Assembly: GCA_023245725.1 (NCBI GenBank)
Contig: JAHFJU010000010.1
Coordinates: forward strand, 664-7,365
Direction: 5' to 3'
DNA length: 6,702 bases
DNA from: Candidatus Peregrinibacteria bacterium
GTDB taxonomy: Bacteria > Patescibacteriota > Gracilibacteria > UBA1369 > UM-FILTER-53-11
Each line of letters begins with the position of its first letter. Positions within the stretch are counted from its first letter, which is position 1. A model generated the notes under the pieces. The model had not been told where the DNA came from. It saw only the letters and a list, made by a program, of their open reading frames with translations, and searched no databases. Below, one piece after another: positions 1-4,326 of this stretch. A program made the position numbers and the translations under genes.

Positions 1-320
1 ATTTCCACATCGATGGCAGTTAGGGTGTCTTTCAAAAAGCCATCATTATCTAATTCTTCGTCAATAGCTGCATTGATTTTATTTTTGATTTTATCAAGGG
101 CTTTATTTTCTTTATCCATAAAAATCCGCATAGCATCGGCATCATCTGTTTCATGAAATTCCTTGTTATAAAAACCAAATTCTTTAAATAATTCAGATAA
201 GGCCAACCTCATCAAGACATTATTCTTAAAATTTTGATATTTTGCCATTCTCATTATCATTCTGTGTAAAATGACATGACTGATGACTAATGCGATGGCC
301 AAGATGATTGCGTATGTCAT
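1..320 (-). CDS. Membrane-anchored hypothetical protein of cassette 7 (C-terminus outside window)
   Basis: The reading frame opens with ATG at 320-318 and stays open for 106 codons to the window edge. Residues 3-19 are hydrophobic (Ile/Leu/Ala/Val) and form one likely N-terminal membrane segment. Basic residues follow (R20, R24, K27). The rest is a hydrophilic, Lys/Glu/Asp-rich helical region, so the bulk probably faces the cytoplasm. No family is recognised. It is the last visible cassette gene. Its start lies about 160 bp inside the cassette boundary, so it has an unusually long leader for this array. No Shine-Dalgarno sequence is visible before the ATG. The frame avoids stops and shows amphipathic composition, which supports a real gene; function is unknown. 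Confidence 0.7.
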   Translation of the reverse strand, partial: MTYAIILAIALVISHVILHRMIMRMAKYQNFKNNVLMRLALSELFKEFGFYNKEFHETDDADAMRIFMDKENKALDKIKNKINAAIDEELDNDGFLKDTLTAIDVE

Positions 321-478
321 ATTGTTTATATTATGACTGGTTTTATTACATTAATAAATGTTTTTGATCCCGCTTTGTCGGGGAGAAAATGCCATATTCC
401 CCTTATAAATAAAGAAAAAATCAAATTCGTTTCCTTATTAAAAAGCTGATCGTAGATCAAAAGGAAAAAATGTATTTC
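321..478 (-). other. Structured leader of cassette 7
   Basis: This gene-free stretch lies between the cassette boundary and the cassette-7 gene. It has a nested stem-loop at 430-467: TTTCCTT at 430-436 pairs with AAGGAAA at 461-467, and inside it TGATC at 447-451 pairs with GATCA at 455-459. A second hairpin lies at 370-382 (CCCG/CGGG). By analogy with cassettes 1-6, this leader probably pairs with the region just outside the cassette's own attC, which lies beyond the left edge. A 7-codon ATG frame starts at 480 on the - strand at the recombination core and ends at once. I see no convincing promoter here. Confidence 0.45.
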
Positions 479-599
479 ATATAACGTTCCAGCCTGTACG
501 AAGTTTGGCATTGGTAAAATTAGCACGAAGTGCCTACCATAGCCAAACTTGGGTGAACGAGCCTGCAAGGCGAAGTGAACCGTACAGGCTGTGTTAAAT
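479..599 (-). repeat. attC site of cassette 6 (attC-a)
   Basis: On the - strand the site opens with ATTTAAC (599-593), a perfect RYYYAAC box, and closes with GTTATAT (485-479), near GTTRRRY. The basal stem is AGCCTGTACG / CGTACAGGCT, 10 bp. The second stem is AAGTTTGGC / GCCAAACTT, extended to GGT/ACC. An apical hairpin AGCAC-GAA-GTGC follows the A/T bulge AAAATT. A side hairpin GCCT-GCA-AGGC lies in the longer arm. It lies 58 bp downstream of the cassette-6 stop codon. The symmetric boxes, 121 bp length and position after the gene identify it as an attC recombination site. Confidence 0.85.
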
Positions 600-655
600 G
601 CTGTAGTAAAAAGAAAAGCCGTTATTCACGGCTTTAAATTTTGGCAATTTTGGCT
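593..655 (+). repeat. Extended inverted repeat of cassette 6, gene-downstream copy
   Basis: Read from the GTT core into the cassette, this 63-nt stretch matches the reverse complement of 1153-1215 without any gap. The outer 22 nt agree at 20 positions (GTTAAATGC..TAGTAAAAAGA) and the inner 15 nt agree at 14 (TTGGCAATTTTGGCT). The middle ~20 nt differ in sequence, but each copy forms its own hairpin at the same offset. It lies between the attC and the stop codon of the cassette-6 gene. Confidence 0.8.
605..635 (-). terminator. Rho-independent terminator of cassette-6 gene
   Basis: On the - strand a perfect 8-bp stem AAAGCCGT / ACGGCTTT with a 5-nt loop is followed by TTTTCTTTTT. It starts 23 bp after the cassette-6 stop codon and lies before the attC. 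It would end the cassette-6 transcript and limit read-through into cassette 7. Confidence 0.8.
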
Positions 656-657
656 CC

Positions 658-1089
658 TTATTTTAGAGAGCGAAGCGCAAATGCTTCTATAGGATAAATA
701 AACTTAAGTAGCATATCTTCACGAGCCGCTTTATCTCCATCAGCTGTTGCTTTGAGTGCATCAATCGCACCTTGAGCAGCAAGCCTAAGATCATTCAACT
801 CATCCGAAGAAATTGTTTGATCCTGAGCATTTGCGAGTACCTTGTTTACATAAGCAATGGAAGCATCACGATTGGCTGCAAGTTGATGAACTTTTTCTGC
901 ACTTGCAACTTTATCAAGTTTTCCTTTAGCTTCATCAATGCCTCTATCTCCAGCTTCCTTGTGATCGATTCCTTTTTTTGCATCTCCAGATGATTTCGGT
1001 GCCTCCGGTTGCTTTTCAGGCACATTCTGAAAGGTTAAACGTGAAGGAGTGAGAGAAAAACCACTTGCGAAACAACTCAATGAATACAT
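658..1089 (-). CDS. Hypothetical Ala/Lys/Asp-rich protein, cassette 6 (143 aa)
   Basis: The frame runs from ATG at 1089 to TAA at 658. Residues 1-20 are mildly hydrophobic with a single Cys at position 6, but there is no clear lipobox or positively charged n-region, so secretion is uncertain. Residues 22-60 are rich in Pro, Lys, Gly and Asp and look disordered. Residues 60-125 are Ala-rich and predicted helical, with repeated A-x-x-A patterns. Residues 127-140 form a more hydrophobic end. No family is recognised. It is the best-equipped gene of the array: an extended -10 promoter about 35 bp upstream and an intrinsic terminator just after the stop. It should be expressed wherever the cassette is inserted. 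There is no Shine-Dalgarno motif upstream of the ATG. Confidence 0.8.
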   Translation of the reverse strand: MYSLSCFASGFSLTPSRLTFQNVPEKQPEAPKSSGDAKKGIDHKEAGDRGIDEAKGKLDKVASAEKVHQLAANRDASIAYVNKVLANAQDQTISSDELNDLRLAAQGAIDALKATADGDKAAREDMLLKFIYPIEAFALRSLK

Positions 1090-1124
1090 ATTTATTTTTT
1101 GTTAAAGGATTAATTTATGCTTTC

Positions 1125-1153
1125 ATTATAGCAAAAAAAGGAAGTTATTTCCA
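1125..1153 (-). promoter_or_regulatory. Cassette-6 promoter, extended -10 type
   Basis: On the - strand TATAAT (1130-1125) is preceded by TGC (1133-1131), a consensus extended -10. TGGAAA (1153-1148), a 4/6 match to the -35, lies at a 17-bp spacing. Predicted transcription starts near 1118, giving a leader of about 30 nt before the ATG at 1089. A better -35 (TTGACA, 1167-1162) exists but is 31 bp away, too far to pair. Confidence 0.6.
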
Positions 1154-1215
1154 GCCAAAATTGTCAAAAATTTCAAATTGCGCTAGCAATTTATCTTTTT
1201 ACTATGGCATTTAAC
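1153..1215 (-). repeat. Extended inverted repeat of cassette 6, gene-upstream copy with hairpin
   Basis: This is the partner of 593-655, gapless over 63 nt. Its divergent middle forms AAATTGC / GCAATTT (1175-1181 with 1186-1192, 4-nt loop). On the - strand the hairpin is followed by GAAATTTTT, and on the + strand by ATCTTTTT. It could act as a weak terminator in either direction and insulate the cassette promoter from upstream transcription. Confidence 0.75.
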
Positions 1216-1348
1216 GTTCGCGCATATCTGATGTTTGACAGCGGTATAATATGCCCGCAGGGCGACCGCTGGCAAATATGGGCGAGGCTTTCTCGTGCGT
1301 GCCTTAGCCGCACGAGAAAAAAGCCGAGCCAGATATGCGCTGTTATAT
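1209..1348 (-). repeat. attC site of cassette 5 (attC-b, longest, 140 bp)
   Basis: The cores on the - strand are ATATAAC (1348-1342) and GTTAAAT (1215-1209, perfect GTTRRRY). The basal stem is GCGCATATCTG / CAGATATGCGC, 11 bp. The second stem CAGCGGT / ACCGCTG carries the bulge ATAATAT and the apical hairpin GCCC-GCA-GGGC. The side arm holds the largest extra hairpin of the set (GGCTTT..TCTCGTGCG with CGCACGAGA..AAAGCC), which explains the extra length. It lies 7 bp after the stop codon of the cassette-5 gene. Confidence 0.85.
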
Positions 1349-1355
1349 GATCTTT

Positions 1356-1580
1356 TTATTTTGATTCTTCTTTTAAATACTTATCTAAAATAATCAACAT
1401 TGTAAAAAATGATAGAAGAAGAAGAAGAAAATAAAAAATACTTTCTGATGCACTTATCATATACACATCAAATGAAAACATATTATATTTACTCATTAGA
1501 TATTTGCTATACCATATTACAGGTGTGTAAAAACATATTTGGGCATACAAGACAATAATACATTTAAGAAAAATTTTCAT
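1356..1580 (-). CDS. Small two-helix membrane protein, cassette 5 (74 aa)
   Basis: The gene runs from ATG at 1580 to TAA at 1356. The open frame extends further upstream to 1628, but those 16 codons lie inside the neighbouring attC, so I place the start at 1580, the first codon belonging to this cassette. The ATG overlaps the recombination core itself (GTTATATG), so the cassette carries no 5' leader. Residues 4-24 and 46-66 are strongly hydrophobic and form two membrane helices. The intervening loop is short and polar, and the C-terminus is charged (KYLKEESK). No family is recognised. The 370-bp cassette is the smallest here and has almost no non-coding DNA. Translation must use whatever leader the upstream cassette supplies. 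Confidence 0.68.
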   Translation of the reverse strand: MKIFLKCIIVLYAQICFYTPVIWYSKYLMSKYNMFSFDVYMISASESIFYFLLLLLSFFTMLIILDKYLKEESK

Positions 1581-1692
1581 ATAACGTCCGCGCATATGCA
1601 AAGTGCGAACACGGTAAAATGTTAGCACGGAGTGCTACACCGCGCGAGCATTTGGGAGAGGCCACAGCCGAGCTGCATATGCGCTGTTAGAT
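1579..1692 (-). repeat. attC site of cassette 4 (attC-c)
   Basis: The cores on the - strand are ATCTAAC (1692-1686, perfect RYYYAAC) and GTTATAT (1585-1579). The basal stem is GCGCATATGC / GCATATGCGC, 10 bp. The second stem ends in CGGT / ACCG and is followed by the bulge AAAATGTT and the apical hairpin AGCAC-GGA-GTGCT. A side hairpin GGC-CACA-GCC lies in the longer arm. At 114 bp it is the shortest of the six. Confidence 0.85.
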
Positions 1693-1710
1693 GACGTATA
1701 TTTTTAACTG
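1686..1710 (+). repeat. Extended inverted repeat of cassette 4, gene-downstream copy
   Basis: This 25-nt stretch, read from the GTT core into the cassette, matches the reverse complement of 2149-2173 at 21 of 25 positions without gaps (GTTAG.TGAC.TA.ATTTTTAAC.G). It lies between the attC and the gene's stop codon. The partner lies at the other end of the same cassette. Confidence 0.8.
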
Positions 1711-1746
1711 ATCTTATCAACATACCTTTGGATTTATTTTTGCTTA

Positions 1747-2103
1747 TTACTGGAATAGATGATATTTGCTTACAATTAATAGATACGTAGTTGCGAGAAC
1801 GAAAAAGACACCCAATCCAATGCCGATACTTTTATTGCTGGATATGTGAGGCGAAAGCAGCGCAACAGTTACCATGTACGGGACCCAAGAAACCAATGTT
1901 CCAATAAGGACAAACCATGCATGCTGACTTAAAGCTTTTCCACCCTGCGATTGGCCGATAAAAACGTATGAGATAAGAGTAAAAATAGGGATTAAAGCTG
2001 CTAAGCCTGACCATAATCTCAACCCACTTTCTTCTAAAGCAACAATAAGTGTTGTGACTACTCCGCCGGTAATAAAGTATATGAGAATGTTTTTTATATC
2101 CAT
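1747..2103 (-). CDS. Four-helix inner-membrane protein, GlpM/DUF3147-like, cassette 4 (118 aa)
   Basis: The frame runs from ATG at 2103 to a TAA stop at 1747. Four hydrophobic segments are visible, at about residues 5-23, 31-50, 61-84 and 92-112, joined by short polar loops. The pattern G-L-x-A-L-I-P-I-F-T-L-I-S at 33-45 and S-W-x-P-Y at 72-76 recalls the GlpM/DUF3147 family of small integral membrane proteins (for example E. coli YdgC). The family's biochemical role is poorly defined, and the assignment rests on remembered pattern only. The family is usually about 110-120 aa, so the length fits. An extended -10 lies about 31 bp upstream, so the cassette probably brings its own promoter. No Shine-Dalgarno sequence is visible. 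Confidence 0.75.
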   Translation of the reverse strand: MDIKNILIYFITGGVVTTLIVALEESGLRLWSGLAALIPIFTLISYVFIGQSQGGKALSQHAWFVLIGTLVSWVPYMVTVALLSPHISSNKSIGIGLGVFFVLATTYLLIVSKYHLFQ

Positions 2104-2133
2104 GTGTCGGTTCGTTAAATGATTTTTGGAAAA

Positions 2134-2142
2134 ATTATATCA
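2134..2142 (-). promoter_or_regulatory. Candidate extended -10 promoter of cassette 4
   Basis: On the - strand TGA (2142-2140) directly precedes TATAAT (2139-2134), a consensus extended -10. No good -35 hexamer is present at 16-18 bp. Transcription from here would give a leader of about 25 nt before the ATG at 2103. The element lies inside the cassette, next to its leading inverted repeat. Confidence 0.5.
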
Positions 2143-2148
2143 TTGAAA

Positions 2149-2173
2149 CGGTTAAAAATGTATGTCAGCTAAC
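2149..2173 (-). repeat. Extended inverted repeat of cassette 4, gene-upstream copy
   Basis: This is the partner of 1686-1710, 21 of 25 positions identical and gapless, beginning at the GTT core of the next attC. The promoter-like TGATATAAT starts 6 bp inside it. Confidence 0.8.
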
Positions 2174-2283
2174 GTCCCAGAATATGCGATGTTTGACAGC
2201 GGTATAATATGCCCGAAGGGCGACCGCTGGCAAATATGAGTAAGTGAGCTGCAAGCGAACGAACCGCATATTCTGTGTTAGGC
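2167..2283 (-). repeat. attC site of cassette 3 (attC-d)
   Basis: The cores on the - strand are GCCTAAC (2283-2277, perfect RYYYAAC) and GTTAGCT (2173-2167). The basal stem is CAGAATATGCG / CGCATATTCTG, 11 bp. The central part, 2188-2238, is 50 of 51 identical to 1230-1280 of attC-b, including the bulge ATAATAT and the apical hairpin GCCC-GAA-GGGC, while the basal stem is different. A small side hairpin GCT-GCA-AGC is present. Confidence 0.85.
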
Positions 2284-2335
2284 GCGTGCGAAGCACCGAG
2301 CCAGAGTGCAACGCCCCGAAGGGCTGGCGAAGAGT
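2284..2335 (+). other. Hairpin-rich insertion between attC-d and the inner inverted repeat
   Basis: This 52-bp stretch interrupts the cassette-3 inverted repeat on the gene-downstream side only. It contains GTGC-GAA-GCAC (2286-2296) and a GCCC/GGGC hairpin around 2313-2324, both in the style of the attC hairpins. It may be an extra side arm of the attC or the remnant of another site. No gene is present. Confidence 0.45.
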
Positions 2336-2370
2336 AAATTTGGAGTCCTCAATTAAAAGGGCAGTTTTCC
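2336..2370 (+). repeat. Extended inverted repeat of cassette 3, gene-downstream copy
   Basis: AAATTTGGAGTCC (2336-2348) and GGGCAGTTTTCC (2359-2370) are both perfect inverted copies of 3198-3210 and 3172-3183. The spacer between the blocks is 10 nt here and 14 nt in the partner. The repeat abuts the stop codon of the peptidase gene. Outside it, GTTAG.CGC at the attC core also matches in 8 of 9 positions. Confidence 0.88.
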
Positions 2371-3132
2371 TCATCGTTTATACAAAGTTGCAATTGGCGT
2401 TAGTTCTTCTTTCTGTGGGATTCTTTCCGAGATAACTTTGCTATTTTTCTTGAAAACTCTATACGCTTTGGCGGCGGGCTTAGAAGTAATGACACGATAT
2501 TTGTCATCAAGAAATTCGATGGCGCAATTGTTATCTATCGCTATGCCCATGCCTCCGATTTTTTCGATCATATCACGGAAATGCTTTTTTCTAGGAACGC
2601 CCAAAGTTGAACTATTGAAATGAGGACAGTGAACTCCTTTAAGGAATCCAAGTCCGTGGACGTTGATATATTCCCATTTTTTTGGGTTGTAAAACGACAT
2701 AGAATCACTGTGTCCTGATTCAAACCAGCAGATTGAGCCTGCACTGATACCACAAAGAACAGTGCCATTTTGCCAAGCAGTTTTGAGAAGTTTATCAACG
2801 CCGAGCCGTCGCCAAAGTCTCATCATTTTCAGTGTGTTTCCACCACCAACGTAAATAATGTCTGCACCGAGTATTTTTTCTTTAATTTCTTTTGGCGATG
2901 GCGTTTCTCTGATGAGGTAAAGCACATCAGTTTTACAACCCAATTTTTTACCAAAATGTTTATCAATGTAGTACCAGTAGAGTTCACTGTCCGAAGTAGC
3001 GGTCGGAAGAAATAACAACTTTGGGCGTTTCTTTTGCGCCAATCGAATTATCTCTTTATCAATTGCCAAAAGCCCGCCTGTTTTCATCACGCCGCCGCCA
3101 ATTGCAACTATTTTTTTTACAGGTTTTGCCAT
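2371..3132 (-). CDS. S51-family peptidase / dipeptidase E-like protein, cassette 3 (253 aa)
   Basis: The gene runs from ATG at 3132 to TGA at 2371. It has the class-I glutaminase-like fold signature of peptidase family S51, which includes the aspartyl dipeptidase PepE and cyanophycinase. Residues 8-14 (IVAIGGG) form the first strand and turn. YVGGGNT at 94-100 is the typical S51 glycine-rich motif. G-I-S-A-G-S at 128-133 is the nucleophile elbow with S130 as the likely catalytic serine. H171 in HCPHF is the likely catalytic histidine. Residues 197-206 (IAIDNNCAIE) match the conserved late motif. The length is normal for the family and no key residue is missing. It has no signal peptide, so it is a cytosolic serine peptidase, probably acting on small peptides; the exact substrate is unknown. 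It is the only clear enzyme in the array. The 3' end abuts a long inverted repeat. Confidence 0.9.
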   Translation of the reverse strand: MAKPVKKIVAIGGGVMKTGGLLAIDKEIIRLAQKKRPKLLFLPTATSDSELYWYYIDKHFGKKLGCKTDVLYLIRETPSPKEIKEKILGADIIYVGGGNTLKMMRLWRRLGVDKLLKTAWQNGTVLCGISAGSICWFESGHSDSMSFYNPKKWEYINVHGLGFLKGVHCPHFNSSTLGVPRKKHFRDMIEKIGGMGIAIDNNCAIEFLDDKYRVITSKPAAKAYRVFKKNSKVISERIPQKEELTPIATLYKR

Positions 3133-3171
3133 ACGCAGATTAAGGTAACATTCTTTATTAAAGTATCGAAA

Positions 3172-3210
3172 GGAAAACTGCCCTACAAAAATTTAATGGA
3201 CTCCAAATTT
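3172..3210 (-). repeat. Extended inverted repeat of cassette 3, gene-upstream copy
   Basis: This is the partner of 2336-2370, with two perfect blocks of 12 and 13 bp and an A/T-rich spacer 4 nt longer. It starts 39 bp upstream of the peptidase ATG and ends 5 bp before the core of attC-e. The two copies bracket the whole gene. Confidence 0.88.
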
Positions 3211-3215
3211 ATTGC

Positions 3216-3335
3216 GACTAACGTTCCTGCATAGCCGAAGTTGGCTGGCAGTATAATATAGCGCGGAGCGCTTTACTGCCAGCCAATTTGCGCGAGCTCT
3301 TTGAAAAAGAGCGAGCCGGCTATGCGGTGTTATGT
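3216..3335 (-). repeat. attC site of cassette 2 (attC-e)
   Basis: The cores on the - strand are ACATAAC (3335-3329) and GTTAGTC (3222-3216), each one or two bases off consensus. The basal stem is GCATAGCC / GGCTATGC, 8 bp. The second stem TTGGCTGGCAGT / ACTGCCAGCCAA is a perfect 12 bp. It is followed by the bulge ATAATAT and the apical hairpin AGCGC-GGA-GCGCT. The side arm holds GCTCTTT..AAAGAGC. The site is 120 bp. Confidence 0.85.
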
Positions 3336-3400
3336 GCTGTTACATTTTTTATTTGCGACTGAAAGGAGCAAATGTGAGCGGAGCGAACAGAGAAATGCTT
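3336..3400 (+). other. Gene-free stretch with hairpin between attC-e and the cassette-2 gene
   Basis: This stretch includes CATTTTTT (3343-3350), which pairs with 3823-3830, then a 38-nt insertion with the hairpin ATTTGC / GCAAAT and the attC-arm-like GAGCGGAGCGAAC. The inverted repeat resumes at 3389. As in cassette 3, the insertion is on the gene-downstream side only. Confidence 0.45.
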
Positions 3401-3403
3401 TTA
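3389..3403 (+). repeat. Extended inverted repeat of cassette 2, gene-downstream copy
   Basis: AGAGAAATGCTTTTA is a perfect 15-bp inverted copy of 3808-3822 and includes the stop codon of the cassette-2 gene. Nearer the core, 3329-3337 (GTTATGTGC) also matches 3835-3843 perfectly. Confidence 0.82.
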
Positions 3404-3790
3404 TTCTTTTTTGTAGACTAATGTACTTCCTCTTTCCAAAAAAGCTTCTAAGGTGGTGACATCCTTTTCTTTTATAATGCGCTCCAAATCTGCATTCAAC
3501 TCATCAATGAATTTGTTGTAGGCGGCGACAGCTTCAGGATCACTCAGTTGCATTACGTAATCAAGCTCATCTTGAGGCGAGTGCGCCCTTATATATTCCT
3601 CATAATGCTTAAGTGGGAGATAATTTGGCGGTATCATTTGAACTGAGTCAATATCCACATAACCTATTAGCCATCCAAATTCATTGTATGAGTCGCCATA
3701 TAATTTTCTTCCGTCAGAAAACCCCTGATCAACTCTTTTCTTGATATGCTCCCTCATTTTTGGGCTGTCGCCGCCGCCTTCTACGCTCAT
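3401..3790 (-). CDS. Hypothetical soluble protein, cassette 2 (129 aa)
   Basis: The frame runs from ATG at 3790 to TAA at 3401. I do not recognise the family. The protein is hydrophilic and acidic to neutral, with no signal peptide or membrane segment. Residues 36-60 are mixed aromatic and hydrophobic (NEFGWLIGYVDID, then MIPPNYLPL) and suggest a small folded core. Residues 60-119 look helical with alternating charge (EEYIRAH; FIDELNADLERIIKEKD). An internal ATG at codon 12 is a possible alternative start, because the first residues (SVEGGGDSP) look disordered. No Shine-Dalgarno motif precedes either. The stop codon lies inside a perfect 15-bp inverted repeat. It is most likely a cytosolic cassette protein of unknown role. 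Confidence 0.75.
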   Translation of the reverse strand: MSVEGGGDSPKMREHIKKRVDQGFSDGRKLYGDSYNEFGWLIGYVDIDSVQMIPPNYLPLKHYEEYIRAHSPQDELDYVMQLSDPEAVAAYNKFIDELNADLERIIKEKDVTTLEAFLERGSTLVYKKE

Positions 3791-3807
3791 AGTTTTGGAT
3801 TAAGTAT

Positions 3808-3822
3808 TAAAAGCATTTCTCT
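3808..3822 (-). repeat. Extended inverted repeat of cassette 2, gene-upstream copy
   Basis: This is the perfect 15-bp partner of 3389-3403. It is followed toward the core by AAAAATGG (3823-3830), matching CATTTTT downstream of the gene, and by the 9-bp core match at 3835-3843. Confidence 0.82.
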
Positions 3823-3836
3823 AAAAATGGAATGGC

Positions 3837-3957
3837 ACATAACGTGCCGCACTTTGCGATGTTTTGGCCTGTTATAATTTAGCACGAAGTGCTCAAACAG
3901 GCCAAAATATGGGCGTAGCGACCACAAGGGAGCGGAGCCGCAAAGTGCGTGTTGTAC
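3837..3957 (-). repeat. attC site of cassette 1 (attC-f)
   Basis: The cores on the - strand are GTACAAC (3957-3951) and GTTATGT (3843-3837). The basal stem is CGCACTTTGCG / CGCAAAGTGCG, a perfect 11 bp. The second stem TTTTGGCCTGTT / AACAGGCCAAAA is a perfect 12 bp. The bulge ATAATTT leads to the apical hairpin AGCAC-GAA-GTGCT. The longer arm is about 30 nt and purine-rich with only a weak side hairpin. It is the clearest fold of the six. Confidence 0.88.
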
Positions 3958-3972
3958 GATGAATGGAAAAAT
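3951..3972 (+). repeat. Extended inverted repeat of cassette 1, gene-downstream copy
   Basis: These 22 nt from the core to the base before the stop codon match the reverse complement of 4327-4348 at 19 of 22 positions without gaps (GTT.TACGA..AATGGAAAAAT). Confidence 0.82.
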
Positions 3973-4266
3973 TTAATCTTCACTTAACTCTGAAACTTCA
4001 TCCCCCCATCGATTTTGCAACTTAAGTGCAAGCTGTTTTAGCCGCTCGTCACCTTTGCCATAAGTGATTTTCAATTTCTCCCACACTGTATTGACTCGTA
4101 ACCTAGGCCCGGCTGGACCTACCGAATAATCATTTGGATCGTCTGGATTCTTAGGAGTTTCAACAAAAATAAATCCACTGGAATCTTTGAGCCTTGTTAC
4201 GAGTCCTAGTGAGATTGCTTCAGCTTCGATGTCTAATGCAAACTTTTCTATTTGTTCTGCTTCCAT
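3973..4266 (-). CDS. Hypothetical small soluble protein, cassette 1 (97 aa)
   Basis: The frame runs from ATG at 4266 to TAA at 3973. The family is not recognised. Residues 1-20 form an acidic amphipathic helix (EAEQIEKFALDIEAEAI). Residues 21-60 look like a beta-rich or loop segment with Pro, Asp and Gly (ETPKNPDDPNDYSVGPAGP). Residues 61-90 are again helical, and the tail is acidic (DEVSELSED). There is no signal peptide or membrane segment. It is the attI-proximal cassette, so it is the one most exposed to integron-driven expression. It also has a good sigma70-type promoter about 20-50 bp upstream of its ATG. No Shine-Dalgarno sequence is seen. The stop codon abuts the cassette-end inverted repeat. 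Confidence 0.75.
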   Translation of the reverse strand: MEAEQIEKFALDIEAEAISLGLVTRLKDSSGFIFVETPKNPDDPNDYSVGPAGPRLRVNTVWEKLKITYGKGDERLKQLALKLQNRWGDEVSELSED

Positions 4267-4293
4267 ATGTTGTTGTATTTAAGTTAATGTTTA

Positions 4294-4322
4294 ATTATAG
4301 TGGATAAAACAGCTTTTTTCAA
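4294..4322 (-). promoter_or_regulatory. Sigma70-type promoter driving cassette 1 (and possibly the array)
   Basis: On the - strand TTGAAA (4322-4317, 5/6 to consensus) is followed after exactly 17 bp by TATAAT (4299-4294, 6/6). Transcription would start near 4287, about 20 nt before the ATG at 4266. It lies just inside the inferred cassette boundary (4347/4348), so it belongs to cassette 1 unless the boundary is misplaced. It fills the role of the Pc promoter for the first cassettes. Confidence 0.75.
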
Positions 4323-4326
4323 CCTC

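Noticed and set aside
326..568. 80-aa open frame on the - strand
   Set aside because: It starts inside attC-a, runs through the structured leader of cassette 7 and has no coding character; the gene at 1-320 is the likely cassette gene.
2165..2435. Short frames on both strands over attC-d and the peptidase 3' end
   Set aside because: They are translations of the palindromic site and the inverted repeat and lack start signals or family resemblance.
2336..3210. Insertion sequence with terminal inverted repeats around the peptidase gene
   Set aside because: No transposase, no target duplication seen, and the same kind of paired ends occurs in the other cassettes.
1240..3885. TATAAT-like motifs on the + strand inside attC sites as antisense promoters
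   Set aside because: No -35 at proper spacing in most copies; the motif falls in the one-sided bulge of the folded site, which explains its conservation better.
479..3957. CRISPR array or dispersed MITE/REP elements
   Set aside because: The sites are 114-140 bp, differ in primary sequence, hold nested palindromes and are spaced by whole genes with GTT cores at exact cassette boundaries, which fits attC sites.
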